Assembly (NCBI RefSeq): GCF_024679095.1
Contig: NC_066544.1
Location: 3,655,438 to 3,719,437, forward strand
Reading direction: 5' to 3'
DNA: 64,000 nt
Source of the DNA: Eriocheir sinensis
Taxonomy: Eukaryota > Arthropoda > Malacostraca > Decapoda > Varunidae
The first letter of the stretch is position 1. Every line of letters begins with the position of its first letter. This document shows, piece after piece, positions 29,359-41,204 of this stretch. The translations under genes and the position numbers were made by a program. The notes beneath the pieces are model-generated. The model saw only the letters and a program-made list of their open reading frames with translations, was not told the DNA's origin and searched no databases.

Positions 29359-31014
29359 TGCCTCGGTCACACATTCACGTATCAAGCCACGTACGCCCAC
29401 GCACGAACATAAATTGGTAGTCAGCAACTGCTTACGTAAGTACTACGTAAATGTCCCGTAATGTGTATTTACGTACGTGGGCATACCGGGTGGAGACAGG
29501 GGGTCGCTACGCACCACCCGAGCGTGCGTGGGGAGCCACGCATCTTTCGACATGTTCAAAAGATACGTGGCTGCTCACGTCAACCGCCATTTTACGTGGC
29601 TCCACACGTACAACGTGGCGCATACCTGGCGCTTACGGCGTGCTTGCGGGGCGCTTACACGTGGTCCCACGCCGCTCCCCTGTTCCCGCAACGCAATGCG
29701 TGGGTCCTCACGGGGTGCAAGAGCATCCGTGGCACCAGCGCCGCTCCTCGGGTTCCCACGACGATGTTGCAACGCTGTGCATGGTGTGTATACGCCGTGC
29801 GGCGGGCTTGCGGCTTCAGTTCCTCTCTAAGACTAGCAACAGCATATACGTACCTGGAAGCCACCACCACCGCCTCTCACCCCCGCCAGCGCCCTCGTCA
29901 GTAGACCTTGTCGCCCCTGCTTTCAACTATGTCTAAGGACACCACCAAGAGATCACGGACGGGGGCTTCTTTAGCTTCAGGGTCACCCAAACCTCCAACA
30001 AACCGCGGGCAACCTGCTTCCAAGCCTGGTGTCTGTGGCACCTGCAGTTCCTCATCTCCGTAGACAGCAACAATAGCTCTGCAGATCTCTGGTACAGTGT
30101 AACTAATGGTGTTGTGGGCCACTCGGAATGAATATTGCAGACTCTTGTATGAGTCACCCGTGGCGAGGAAACGTAGGGTGATAGCCACACGCAGGCCTGG
30201 CTCAAGGGATTCTCTTCAGAATGTGCGTTGCTTCTGAATGTGGGGTGTGACAAGTTCAGCTATTTCACTTGTCAATCCGGGTAAAATTCCTGTACAGTTC
30301 TGGACCTTCGGTTGCCAACTCCTCCATCAGGTTGTCATAGTGGCCTAGCTCCACTCTTCTTTGCAGGTACCAAGCCCAAACCCTCCTCGGCCTCCTCTTA
30401 TTTCTGTTTTTTTCACTTGCCAGGTGGACCTTCATAACTAACACCAGTACCATGGCGTGCACATACTCCAGGATGGCCTCCATTAATTATGTGTTATGGC
30501 TGTTTGCTGGTGTTATAAGGGCAAGGATGTCTTCAATGTTCTCCATGTTCATTCAGCAGGAGGGGAGTACTTTTTGCTGCAGGTAGATGTTGACGGGAAC
30601 TGCAATCACAGGTGTGCAGCACGGCCCTTATGTACGTACCTCTCACGTTTACCCACCGACGTACGTGTGGATAACGTGAGGATGACGCAGGGTCGTAACG
30701 CACAACGTTACACATACGGTATACGTACGTGGCTGTTACGTGCTCTGCCACGCACTACTTGTGGGGGTGTGGCCTCTTGTCGTGGCAATTCGGGTAAGCG
30801 TCACGTCATGCTTGCGCAGTGCGTAGGCTTAATGCGCATTACCTCGTACTTACGTTATGGCGTCCTTATGTTGACCGTGCAAGTTTTACGTACATCGGCC
30901 CCTGACACGTATCCAGTTGATCGCGGCAACAAACCCCGCGTATGGCCACGTATGGGCCAAAAATCACATACGTGGGCATACGTGGGCTTGATACGTGAAT
31001 GTGTGACCGAGGGT
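29359..31014 (-). mobile_element. PIF/Harbinger-type element with TAA target duplication
   Basis: Terminal inverted repeats: CCTCGGTCACACATTCACG at the left and its complement CGTGAATGTGTGACCGAGG at the right, extending inward (TATCAAGCC, ACGTA.GCCCACG). The trinucleotide TAA directly flanks both ends (29356-29358 and 31015-31017). Removing the element and one TAA restores alignment with the uninterrupted CR1 at 56.3 kb. A TWA duplication is diagnostic of PIF/Harbinger. Subterminal regions are rich in ACGT and ACGTGG motifs. It holds a broken transposase N-terminal part and is probably non-autonomous. Confidence 0.9.
29940..30483 (-). pseudogene. Harbinger transposase N-terminal remnant
   Basis: The first segment (30483 down to 30265) begins MEAILEYVHAMVLVL and contains KNRNKRRPRRVWAWYLQRR, the basic RRPRR-W/V start typical of HARBI1-like transposases. 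ELYRNFTRID follows. After a frame change near 30262 and an in-frame stop near 30220, the helix-turn-helix region continues: LRVAITLRFLATGDSYKSL, FRVAHNTISYTVPEICRAI. After another frame change comes AWKQVARGLLEVW. The DDE catalytic domain that should follow is absent. In active elements this part binds the element ends. Confidence 0.8.
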
Positions 31015-31487
31015 TAAATCTAAAATGTTGTTGCTCTGGTGGGATCAGTTACTGCCTGCTTAAGAATTATCTTGAAGTACTTTTAGAAAATCCTCGGATT
31101 CTAGATCTCCCACCACGCCTTCCCACTCTATATTCTTATTGTTAAAATCCCCCATTATGCAGACATTGTTGCTCCTACTTGCCTTGCCAAACTCTTGTAG
31201 TACAATGTCTATGTCCTGCCTCCCAATGTTAGGTGGGCTCTAAAGAACCCCTAGAGTTAGTCTGTTTTTCCCTTTGTGGACGTCCACCCAAGCTGACTCT
31301 TGAGTTTTGTTCGAACAGAATTGTTAGCGGAACATTTAAGAGTGTCTTCAACATACTAGCGGATATGATTTCAGTCGGTAAACATCTCAAAAATCATATT
31401 ATTTATTTTTTATTTTTTCATTACGGAAATATTATTACTGATTTTGTTACACCTATATTTTTTCATCGTAATATTAGCAAGAAACAC

Positions 31488-31492
31488 CAATG

Positions 31493-31549
<57 letters not shown>

Positions 31550-31624
31550 GTAATAATAAAAATACCAATGATAATGATGATAAAAACTAAAATAATGGTG
31601 ATGATGGTGATGATGATGATGATG

Positions 31625-31661
<37 letters not shown>

Positions 31662-31684
31662 GAAGAAGAAGAAGAAGAAGAATT
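31488..31684. repeat. (AAT)n / (GAT)n / (AAG)n compound microsatellite
   Basis: AAT units, then a GATGAT segment near 31597-31625, more AAT, then AAG units to 31680. Frames read as Ile, Tyr or Ser runs and are not coding. Confidence 0.95.
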
Positions 31685-32179
31685 AATAATAAAACTGAAT
31701 ACCAAGGAAAAATAATAATCCCAGATGTTTGCAAGGTGTGCGTTTTCATTCACTAAGTTACCCGAGCTGTCAAAAGTCTAATCACACCTCTGATGCTTCT
31801 GTTTCTGTATATGGAGGAAAACTTCAAATTAGTTTTATAATTTCTTGCAAAATGTTCTCCATACCTAAGTATTATCTGGCTAAGTATTACATATTGACTC
31901 AGCGCCTGTGTTCATGGTGAAAAATGCTATATGCAGATGAGTTCACACTTTTTGCCTGTATATAAAGTTTATCTCGCACTTTTCGCCACAGTGGACTAAT
32001 ATAGTAAGTAATTGGTTTTCAGTTTTTTTGACAGATTTATTTTCCATGGAAAAAAACTGATAATTGCATATCTATATTTTTGCAAGATATTTTACGAATT
32101 TTCCTTTTTTTATGTAATCAGTCCCTAATGTTTTATTTTCACTCCTGTTTGGATATATCGACATGAAACATTTGTAATC

Positions 32180-32705
32180 GTAAAAACTGAATGTCACCCT
32201 ATCGTACCATGACTGACAACATTTTCACGAATCACTAACAAGCCCCAGTGGTTTGTTCTGTCACCTTTCGATTTAGATCGTTATTTAAAAAAAAATCAAG
32301 CATTCCTTGTGATTCTATTTATGTACCCGAGAGTGACGTCCAGTCTGTGTGAGGGAGACTAGAATCTCCTAATATCAATGACACTTTTAATGTATTTGAA
32401 AAAAGTCATTATCATCATCGCATATTCTCGGAGGCCTGCAAGCAACTGATATATTGATTTCAAATGTTTCACTATTGTCATGCACACCTAGATGTTCCAC
32501 ACTATCGTCTCTTGGTGTTCTGTCAATAGGCTGTAAAAAACCTTTTGGTTCGTGGTCACTTTATAGAAGGTGAATGTTTATGTTATAGCAACTGCATCAA
32601 ATATTTTTACTGAAGATAAGGACACTTAATTTTTCAGGCTTATTAGTTAGACTACGAGGACTGAAACTCAGAACATTTAACTTAGTTTAGAATTTCACAT
32701 TAATT
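32180..32705 (-). pseudogene. LINE endonuclease remnant (CR1-like)
   Basis: In changing minus-strand frames the order is: KLNVLSFSPRSLTNKPEKL (APE endonuclease N-terminus, near 32690-32640), a segment resembling SVACRPPR near 32435, and LILGDSSLPHTDW near 32360. The last corresponds to the GDFN.P.DW catalytic stretch. A MLDFFLNNDLN segment near 32300 and a VSDH-like region follow. The order matches the endonuclease of the CR1 copy at 56.1-56.7 kb, but divergence is greater and stops are frequent. This explains otherwise featureless AT-rich DNA. Confidence 0.6.
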
Positions 32706-33685
32706 TTGAAAGGGGTCTTACTCACAGGTTAGTGTACTTAGCCATGAGGATGGCCGCATGACATCCAAGTACATACAAGTGCCACCTTGCTAGACATTAA
32801 CATTGCGATCCTGCGCGTCGAACCCCAGAAAAAAATGAAAGAAAGAAAAATATAAAAATCCTGACAAACAGCATTTCGGGCAAATACTGTTTGGCAAGCC
32901 TCACTCCGCGAGAGTTACCAGATATGTCCTTTTTGTAATCTGGTTGTCCTATTTAATTTTAACAAAAAAAAAAAAAAAAAAAAAGGACAGGCCATGCTGT
33001 TCTGCGTGTGACCTGCAGCAGGAGGTTGGCTCTTTCCTCCGTTAAGGGGCTATAACACTGTACAAATTCTCCGTGTATCTTGTCAAACCATGATTTGCGC
33101 TGGCGCGGTTCTCATTTCCGTGGTTTTCTGACGTGTCTTCGATCTTCCAAAGCTACGGTAGATTTCACTGAAGGGCGACGGTATTACTCACCATCATCAT
33201 CAGCAGCAATTACAAGAAACAAGAAGAGGAAGAAGCTTCACCTTACTGTCCCTACATTCACACAGCTATGAGTATTGATGCCTGAACCAAGGCCTTCGGG
33301 GCCACTTTAATTGAGAAATTACGGGACATGTCAGTTCTTGCAACAGCTGCATCACTTCACTGCGCTACTCTCTTCTTGCAAGCCATTGCCGCCTCCACAT
33401 TCATTTCTTTTTCCGTTGCTTGTGTAAACTGAGTGTTACTAGAGCCAAAGCAACGGCACTTTGAGTGAAAACGGAGCTGCGAACAGGGACGTCAGCCATA
33501 CTTGTTGTGAAAATGTGTCGGTAAAGACCACGGTACGCTGAGAGAATGCGAGGCAAGTGTGATAGGAGAACGACGGTAGTATGTTCACGTAGACAATAAT
33601 CCACGATTTTATGACTGAAGATCCACGGAAAATTTGCCCAGGGCAATAGCCCCTTTAGAAGAGTCTTTCCCACGGTAACCACTTT
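32706..33685. other. Unassigned sequence with an A21 run
   Basis: A perfect A-run near 32964-32985 may be the tail of a plus-strand retroposed sequence, but the upstream 250 bp show no family signature. TCATCATCATCAGCAGC near 33193 is a short simple repeat. No gene was recognised. Confidence 0.4.
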
Positions 33686-33689
33686 GACC

Positions 33690-33813
33690 CGCAGTGGCTC
33701 ACTCGCCTGACCCCACCCATAGACATCACTGGCAGGAGATCGCCACTTCCCTCCATTTGAAGAATCTTCCCCACGCCGATCGCTTAGACCCTAAAGGGCT
33801 CGCTCGCCTGGCC
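33690..33813 (-). repeat. Duplicated 3' UTR segment of the I-type LINE
   Basis: A CCAGTGATGTCT(T/A)TG(A/G)GT(A/G)GGG(C/T)CAGGCGAG(C/T)GAGCC motif (minus strand) occurs twice, about 110 bp apart: once just after the ORF2 stop and once at the element end near 33700-33730. A separating GGCGTGGGGAAGATTCTTC stretch occurs once. Confidence 0.6.
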
Positions 33814-36800
33814 CTACTCAAAGACATCACTGGGGTGGACGCCTGCCGCCGCCAGCAGCGTGGGCAGGTCAAAGGTGGGCACCTCCAGGGCACAAAGTTG
33901 GTGTCGGAGCAACACTCGCTGGGAGTGGTGGCGTGGGCAGTGCAGCATGAGGTGCTCAATGGTCTCCTCGACGGTCCTGCACCAGGGGCAGTGAGGGTCG
34001 GGGACGAGGCGCAGGCGGTGGAGGTGAGCGCCGAGTCGTGTGTGGCCCAGACGGAGGCGCGTCAAGGCCACGACCAGGACGCGGGACGTTTTCCTCACCC
34101 ACGGCTGTGGGGATGAGTTGGTGCGGTACTGGCCCATGGAGGTGATGCGGAGGGTGTCTGCGAGTGTGTCGTCCCATAAGGTGTGGCAGGTGCGGGAGAT
34201 TAAGCGCTTGGCGGTGGAGAGTGGGAGGGGGAGCGGCATGATGTTGATATCTGCAAGGGCCATCTTGGTGACGGCGTCGGCGATTTCGTTGCCTCGTATG
34301 CCGGAGTGTGAGGGCACCCACTGCAGGGTTACCACCCACCCCTCAGATGTCAGGAGGAGGAGGGCTCGCTGGATGGTGTGGGCCAGGGCCGTTGAGGATG
34401 TTGGTTGTCGGGAGAGGATGAGGTGGAGTGACGAGAGGGAATTAGTGAAGATAACAGCCTTGCCCCTGGTGTGGGTGGTGTGGAGGTGTGTGAGGGCCTG
34501 GTGCAGGGCGTAGAGTTCAGCCGTCGGGACGTCAGATTCAGGGGGGAGCCTCCACGTCCTGCAGATGCTGGTGCTGGAGTCAAATATGGCTGATGCCGTA
34601 GAGGGTGGAGACGGGGAGTGGGAGCCATCGATGTATATCTTGAGGTAGTGGTGGTAGAGTGACCTGTCCAGCTTGAGGAAGTGTGTGGCCGCCACAATGC
34701 TGGAGGATGGTTTAGGAGGGAGGCCAGGGATGTACAGGGACAGCATGTGGGTGATGTCCATCCAGGGCGGGATGGGGGAGTGTGGGCTGATAGGCTGTGG
34801 TGGTGGTGGAGTGAGGTGGAGTATGAGGTGCACCAATAATGCCCTTACTCTAAGGGGTTGGCGTGCTGCCGGGAGCCAGACTGGGGCGTGCTTGTCCACC
34901 CCTGAGTTGCCGTACAGCTCGGAGAGAGGGTGGGAGGGTGGCAGGCTCCCAATGCGGTGGTAGTGGTGGCATAGCACCTCTCTTCTTTGGGTGGCTAGAT
35001 GGGGGATGCCACTCTCGGCATGTAGGGAAATTAATGGGGAGGACCTCATGGCACCCAATGCGATCCTCAGCGCAGTATTTTGGATGGTGTCCAGTTTTGC
35101 AAGGGTGGAGGGAGCTGCTCCCCCATAATATAATATGCTGCTGCCATACCCCACCCTTGCCCTGATGGTGGTCTGGTAGTACTGCAGGAGGAGGTTAAGA
35201 TCGGCCCCCCATCGAATGCCCGCAATCCTTTTCATGACTGAAAGTTGTTTGTTGCAGGAGGTGTTCAGGTGGGCGACAGGACTGGCCCAGGTCAGACGAG
35301 GTCCTTCCAATCGCAGCCCCAGGAGGGTGTACGTCTGGGTGTAGGGGACAGGTGTTCCCTTCAAGGAGACTATGGGTGGTGTTAGCAGTCTCTTGTAGGT
35401 GAAACACATGATGGCTCTTTTTTTGTGGGTTGATGGTGAGACCCCAGGTGGTCACCCAGCCCTCCAGTGCTGCTGCCGCCTCCTGAAGATGTTGCTGCGA
35501 CGCTGCCAGTGTTGGTGCCCTGCTGACAATGGTGATGTCGTCAGCATATATGAGTAGATGAGAGTGGTGGGGCACTCGGAGGTCTGCCAAGAGGATATTG
35601 AAGAGCAGGGGGATGAGGATGGAGCCCTGTGGCACTCCTCTTTGTATGGGGTGTGGTTGGAGGCCCCAACTGCGACTTGGAAGGAGCGGCCTGTGAGGAA
35701 GTTCTTAACCCAGGCGAGGGTGGTGCCGGTAATCCCCATTCTGGCCAGCTTGTACGCAACACCCTCGTGTGGGGCTGAGTCGAAGGCCCCCTCCAGCTTT
35801 ACGAAGAGGATCGACATAACCTGTCGCTGGGGGTAAGTGTCGCAGATGTGGAATTCAACCTGCGCCAGGACATCCAGGGTGCTGCGGTGGGGACGGAGCC
35901 GCACTGCCCTCCTCCCAGTAGGCGCCTCTCCTCCATCCACCAGGACAGTCGTGTAGCCACCAGGCGCTCCATCAGCTTGCCAATGCAGGATAGGAGTGCT
36001 ATTGGCCTGTAGGCTGATGGCACCTTCGAGTCCCTGCCAGGTTTTGGGATGGGGAATAGGACAGACAGCTTCCAGCAGGGTGGGAACTCCCCTGTCTGCC
36101 AGCTGGTGTTGTAGATCTGCAAGAGGTTATATTGTACGGTAGGGGTGATGTGTTTCAGGAATTCGTTTGGGATTACATAATTTCCTGCTGCCTTTCCCAA
36201 GTGTGAGTGATCTAATCGCTCGGTCCACTTCAGCTGGGGTGAAGGGTTGTGCCAGCTCTAAAATGTTGGGGGAGTTGATGGCATTGTTGGTGGTGCTGGT
36301 CTTGGGGTGGGTGTAGTGTGGGTGCCGTTCCTATTATTGCGTGGAAGTGGTTTGCCAACACCTCTGCTTTTTCGTGGTAATCCAGCTGGGCGTGGGTATT
36401 GCCTTCCATGGAATGCAGAAAGTCCCATGTCCTCTTGGTGGCGGACGAGTAGGAGAGGGAGGAGCAGTGTGAACCCCATGCCTGCCTCTTTGCATGGAGG
36501 ATGGTCTTAGCGCAGAGATCATCAAAGCGGCGGTATTCTTGGCCTGCCTGTGTCGTTGGTGTTCTACGCCACTGGTTCCAGGCTTGGCGACGGGCCCTCA
36601 CTGCCTGTTGGCAGTTGTCATTCCACCAGGCCTTCCCTGGGCGGCGGGGGGTGCGGCGGGTGTTGAGGTGGAAGGCTGCATGCCCCGGTGTCTCCAGTGT
36701 CTCTTGGAGGGCTTGTGCTGCTTCCCCCAGAGGTCGGTTGAAGAGGTTGGGGGGGCACTGTAGGGCCGGCTGGAATGTTGACCACTTTGTTTCCGTTATC

Positions 36801-37520
36801 CTCCAAAGGGGTAAGCATCCCGGGTGGGGCCTCGGGGTGGTCTGAGGGAGCGAGGCCAGGATGGGGAGGTGGTCACTTCCCATGTAGGGGCCCGTGGTGA
36901 AGATTGGGATGTCTAGGGCTGGGTCACCAAGGAACAGATCCAGAACGGAGGCTGCCCCGGTGTGGGAATGATACCGGTTTGCCAGACCTGGTGGACTAAG
37001 GAGGCATAAGTGGGGCGATCTCTGGAGGACTTCGAACAGGTTGTTTCCTGGGGTGTGTCTGTGGTGTGGTGGCAGGTTAGGGTCCCAGCAATGGTAGTGT
37101 GCGTTGAAGTCCCCCATGACCAACGCAGGGGGTGGTAGGAAGGAGAGGTGGTGGTTCACTTTCTGGTAGGTGGCTGCTCTCCCTGGGTTGTAGATCATTG
37201 CTTCTGTGAGCCAGCCCCTCTGCAGCCCAATCCTGGCAGCGGCAACCTCCAGCCACTCGGGGACCCGGAGTTCTGTGTGGATAAGCTCTTCCCGGAGAGC
37301 AAAGAGGACGATCTTTCCTGATTATGAAATATCCAGGTAAGGTGAGAGTGAGGTGTGGGGGAAGCCAGGTCTCGCACAGCCCAACCACCGAGGGAAGTGT
37401 GTCTTTCAGGTAGGTGGTGAGCTCTGGTGTCTTTCGGAGGGGGGACCTGGCATTCCAGAGAAGGAAGGTTAGTGCCATCCTTGGATGAGTGTTGTCATGA
37501 GGGAGGAGACGGTGGGCCAC
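33814..37520 (-). pseudogene. ORF2 of the I-type LINE: endonuclease, RT, RNase H
   Basis: Endonuclease: MALTFLLWNARSPLRKT, VVGLCETWLPP, then after a frame change LVMGDFNAHYHCWDP and YMGSDHLPILA. RT: KLSVLFPIPKPGRD, AYRPIALLSCIGKLMERL, then FVKLEGAFDSAPH, PQGSILIPLLFNILLADL and LIYADDITIV. The motif A segment has Lys where this family has the catalytic Asp (normally F-L-D-L-E-G-A-F-D). RNase H: IYIDGSHS, TAELYALHQAL, and FTNSLSSL, where a catalytic Asp is usual instead of Asn; WVPSHSGIRGNEIAD follows. The C-terminus has CPWCRTVEETIEHLMLHCP, a CCHC box. Frame changes occur near 37.2, 36.2, 35.9, 35.6 and 35.4 kb. Confidence 0.85.
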
Positions 37521-37735
37521 AGAGTTTTGACGATCTCCATGAAAGGAGCACCCTGCTGGAAAAGGTGGTAGGCCCTTGTGAGGAGGGCAAATAAGGTGGG
37601 GACGAATTCTTCCTGTCTATGTCGTGTGGAGGAGTGGTTTGGCGGTTGGGCTTGGCCCTGAGGCAGGAAGTCCGGCCTGGGTTCAGCGGGGCGTGGTGAT
37701 GGGTGGGTGGTTTCAATTAAGATGCTTACCTCAAC

Positions 37736-39108
37736 TTATGGGTCAGGAGCGTGGGGGGGTCGGGGGACTCCCTGCGCTGTTGTGGGGTCCGGATTCTGTG
37801 TACAGTGTTGGGGGTTGGGAGGGGGGTGGTGGACCTCCACCTCTGTTGTGGAGTGGATCAGCTCGGTGTAGCGTGGTCGGGTGGGCTTGGCTGGAGGATG
37901 GCGATACTGTCGCTGTTGCCTGTGTCGTGCGAGGCGAGGGGGGGTGAACGGTGCTAAGGTGTAGGGGTGTTCAAGTTCTGCCTGGTCCTCGTCCGCTAGG
38001 GACTGCAGGGAAGCATACCTGTTGCCGGTGGCGATGGTAGCAAATGAGACTCCCTCCTGAACCGGTCTTGCTGGCGATGTAGGTCTGGGGGTAGGTCTGG
38101 GGGTGGGCTTTGGCCTGGGCAGCTGTAGCTCCCGTAGTTGCGTGTTTGCCTCATGTAGCGGCTTCCCTTCACTCAGCAGCGTGGTGTAGAGCTGTTGGGC
38201 CTCGAGGTTGAAGGGGCACTTGTTAGACCTGGGCCCGTGTGGTCCTCCGCATTGGAAGCAGCGGAACTGGGGATTACAGGTGATGTCTCCCTGCTTGGAA
38301 GGGTGGGGGCCGCTGCACCGGGCACACCTTGCTGAGGACCTGCAGGTGTTTACGCTGTGCCCGACCTTCAGGCACCTCGGACAGCGCAGGAGAGAGAGGA
38401 GGAAGGGCCGCGGCCAGTATGTTAGTCCGGAGATGGCGACCCTCTTGGGAAGCTCCCCTCTTATCTTAAGTCGGAGCCACCTCCTGTGGTGGTCCTCGGC
38501 AGCAGGCGCGGTGGGATCCAAGTTAGGTCAACGCACTCCTCTCCGTCTAGGGACCTGAAGCCCTCCAGGACATCCTGCAGTTTGGTGTCGTCAGCCAGAG
38601 GGCCCACCCTGGCGTACTTGTAGCTCTCTTCGTCTCTCTCAGCCCTGCGGCAGGAAACCTCCCACTCCCCGGGTGTGAAGGAGGGCTGGGAGAGTTCCGG
38701 CACCTTCAGGATGTTGTCTTCGTACACTACGATCGCTAAGGTTGAGCCGTTCCCTAAGGAGCGCGTTTCCCCCTCCAGTATGTACTTGCCCAGAGAGGAG
38801 GAGGTGAAGGCATGTGTAGCTTGCCTGTGGTTGTTGAACACTGGAGCCCCATTCGTGGTCCGGAGTAGGAAGGAGGCTCGCTTGTACGATGGAGGAGGAA
38901 GGAGGGCGGCAGCACTGGTGTTGGATGGAGGGGTGGAGGGTGTGGGGGCCTGGGCCTCTGCCGGTGATGAGGATGTCTTCTGACGCTTGCACTGCCGGGA
39001 TTCCTTCTCGGCGAGGGACGGGTCCGCGTCCACCATCTCGGCGTCCCCGAGGTTTTTGTCCTCGGTTTGGGTGGTTCCCGGGGGCGGCCCACCGGACTGG
39101 CTGGCCAT
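37736..39108 (-). pseudogene. ORF1 (Gag-like, zinc-knuckle) of the I-type LINE
   Basis: The likely start is the ATG at 39108 (MASQSGGPPPG) in a GCC-rich context. Upstream in-frame codons are open but include 5' UTR. The N-terminal third is acidic then Lys/Ser/Pro-rich. A globular part carries FTPGEWEVSCRRAERDEES. After one frame change near 38.5 kb the C-terminal frame has three knuckles: CPRCLKVGHSVNTC, CARCSGPHPSKQGDITC and CFQCGGPHGPRSNKC. A Pro/Arg-rich tail follows. Such proteins coat the element RNA. The zinc-knuckle trio matches ORF1 proteins of I/jockey-type LINEs. Confidence 0.8.
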
Positions 39109-39349
39109 GGCGGTAGCCGTGACTCCACGGCAGAGCAGGACACTAACAGCTGGTAGCCGGCTCTCTGCTTTCAGGAGACAAGTTCCGCACGTCCAAACGG
39201 CGTGGCTGTCAGCACGGAACTCCGCCTCGCGGGTCATTACCCATAGTTATCGCGTTTCTGTGAACTCGTCAACATGTCCGGCTGACGTTCGTCATCTCGT
39301 CGCATATTCGACCAGACATACCACCACAATGACGTAGCAACGGCTGGCA

Positions 39350-40745
39350 GCCCGCCACTGACAGCCTGGGCGCGCCAAGTTTGAAACACCATGCCTGGCA
39401 AGGAACCTACCAGGGGCGTTTTCTGACGGATTTTACATTACAGACAGGGTTTTTACACCATTCTTCATGATTTTAGGGCGTGTCTGACCATTTCAAAAGA
39501 AAAAAATGGTAAATATGCCTGGGGACTATTGAGTTAATTGAATCATATGTAGAGTGCTGACTCACATGTAGAGTGCTGACGTGTTGCTGATGAGGTGTTA
39601 TTATAAATTTGCGTGCGTGGATTTATACTTACGATAGGACGTGTATCCTGAGGGCAGGTCAAGGCGTTGGAATAGAGTGCTTCACTGAGCTCTACCTGTC
39701 ATCTGATGGCCCTCGTGGAACCTCTACGAGATCCAAACCTGCGAAGCTCTGAAATTCAGCGAGGCCTAATTGACATTTTCTGTACTAAACTAGCAACATA
39801 TCAGAGTTGTAATGGTCACTATTATGCTTATACCGAAAACTCAGAGTTCTGTAAATTATTCATGCCGTTATAATGAACATTGTTAGCAAAATAAAAGCAT
39901 TCAACGATATATCCTACAACACTCCAACCGGTGGTTTATAGGAATTCATCAATAGGTAAATATGTCCTTCATGTAAAAAAATAAAAGTCCAACAAGTCCA
40001 ACATGGTGTTATGCTTTCAGTTTCTTACAAGCAGTGGTGGATGGCGTTAAACATTTTGCCACTCAACAATCCTTCGGCTGGTACTCCCCCAGTGAAGGAC
40101 ACCGCTACTTGCAAAGGGAGAGGCAGCACTAAAGTTCCCAATTATGAGTTTTACTAACTTTATTAGATTTTAGGCAGACCTGTAATAAAGGGATACAAAG
40201 TTACCAGAAAATTTGAGATTTGAGCGTAGGGTTTAACCAAAGAGTGTGCATAGGACTATAGGTCGACATAAGAAACAGCATTCGCTAACTCTCGTGGATT
40301 TATTAATGGGATTAAGGCTGGAAGAGGCGAGTGCAATAAAAGCGATTAGACTTGTGAAGGTAGCGAAATGAGTTATGGGGGAATTAAGAAGCGCGGCTCT
40401 AATGACTTCAGGGTCAGCTGTTTCTGAAGGTAAAAAAAAAAAAATAATATTGCAAACAGCACAGGAGTTCCACAGTTCAATACGAGTATATGCAAGAGTT
40501 ATTACACACGGGTTAACATATACAACAAAGTTAAACAAGAGAACACGTTACAAAGCACAGTCGAAGCCCTATAGGAAAGTTATCGGCTTGAAAATACATT
40601 GCAGATTGAGGTTGAAGTGTCCACAATACAGGAACACTGGAACGGCATCTTCTCACACAAATACACAGCCCATTACCAAGCCTATTACTACGGGATATCC
40701 ACGACATTGAGACATTGAATGCAACAGTGTTTATTTTTTTAGAAA
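39350..40745. other. Unassigned sequence
   Basis: A 21-bp direct repeat (CATATGTAGAGTGCTGACTCA-like) occurs twice at 39545-39585. An A-run lies near 40432. A minus-strand frame at 40233-40538 has no recognisable motif. No gene was identified. Confidence 0.4.
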
Positions 40746-40749
40746 ATAT

Positions 40750-41204
40750 TGTAACGACCCTCGAGCTGACGCCTTGAAGGGTCGTTCCGGGTGATCGCGC
40801 AACATCACAACCACCATCTCCATCCTCTAACGAGCCCCAACCGTCAGCACAGAAACCTCAACACCTCATTTCCAGCTACTGTGTCGACCACAACGCTTCG
40901 GCACCTCAACACCTCGACCGAAGCAAGCCGGGCTTCATCGGAGGTTATATTAGTACCCGGCCACGAATGGGAGTCAGTCTAGTCTTACCCGACTGTTAAG
41001 GTGCTTCCTCCCCCTGGATATACTTCAGATAGCGACATCACCTCGGCGGTTAAGTACAAGGACAGATATCCGATTAGGATACGTTACCTATTGTTGCTTG
41101 TTTCTTTTGTTACCTTGTTACAACTTTTATACCGGGGTTATATATTTTCTTTGTTGCATATTAAACATAAGTGTAAGTGTAATGTAAATATAATTAAGTA
41201 AAAG
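40750..41204 (+). repeat. LTR of element X, truncated at its 3' side
   Basis: Begins TGTAACGACCCTCGAGCTGA. It matches the LTR at 43957-44506 through ACACCTCATTTCCAGCTACTG, CGAAGCAAGCCGGGCTTCAT, CCCCCTGGATATACTTCAGA and TTGTTGCATATTAAAC. The match stops at 41204, precisely where the LTR of the inverted gypsy-env copy starts. About 95 bp of the X LTR end are missing. Confidence 0.85.

Larger units (their letters stand above)
28380..31370 (-). pseudogene. CR1-B endonuclease fragment split by two DNA elements
   Basis: Bases 28380-28415 and about 29341-29355, then 31018-31370, together match the endonuclease region of the CR1 copy at 56270-56700 in order (CTCTCCCCCAATGTCTAGCTC, AGTTAAGACTAA, ATGTTGTTGC..TGGTGGG, AATCCCCCATTATGCAGAC, TTGTGGACGTCCACCCAA). 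Two insertions lie between: a hairpin (28435-29339) and a Harbinger element (29359-31014). The CR1 endonuclease cuts target DNA in active elements. Only a short decayed part is present here. Confidence 0.8.
33690..39240 (-). mobile_element. Near full-length I-superfamily LINE
   Basis: The element spans ORF1 (39108-37736) and ORF2 (37520-33814) plus a short 3' UTR to about 33690. ORF2 has endonuclease, RT, RNase H and a Cys/His C-terminus. A cellular-type RNase H inside a non-LTR element marks the I superfamily (I, Nimb, Loner and relatives). It is markedly more GC-rich than the surroundings. Several frameshifts break ORF2, so it is inactive, but its length indicates a full-length insertion rather than the usual 5' truncation. 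Confidence 0.85.

Noticed and set aside
29451..29936. Overlapping 117-161 codon frames in the left part of the Harbinger element
   Set aside because: The region is GC- and ACGT-rich subterminal repeat sequence; open frames occur in three phases at once and none resembles a protein.
30496..31017. 173-codon plus-strand frame in the right part of the Harbinger element
   Set aside because: It covers the subterminal and terminal repeats, opposite to the transposase remnant, with no recognisable domain.
40233..40538. 101-codon minus-strand frame
   Set aside because: No motif, no neighbour relationship, and not repeated elsewhere in the window.
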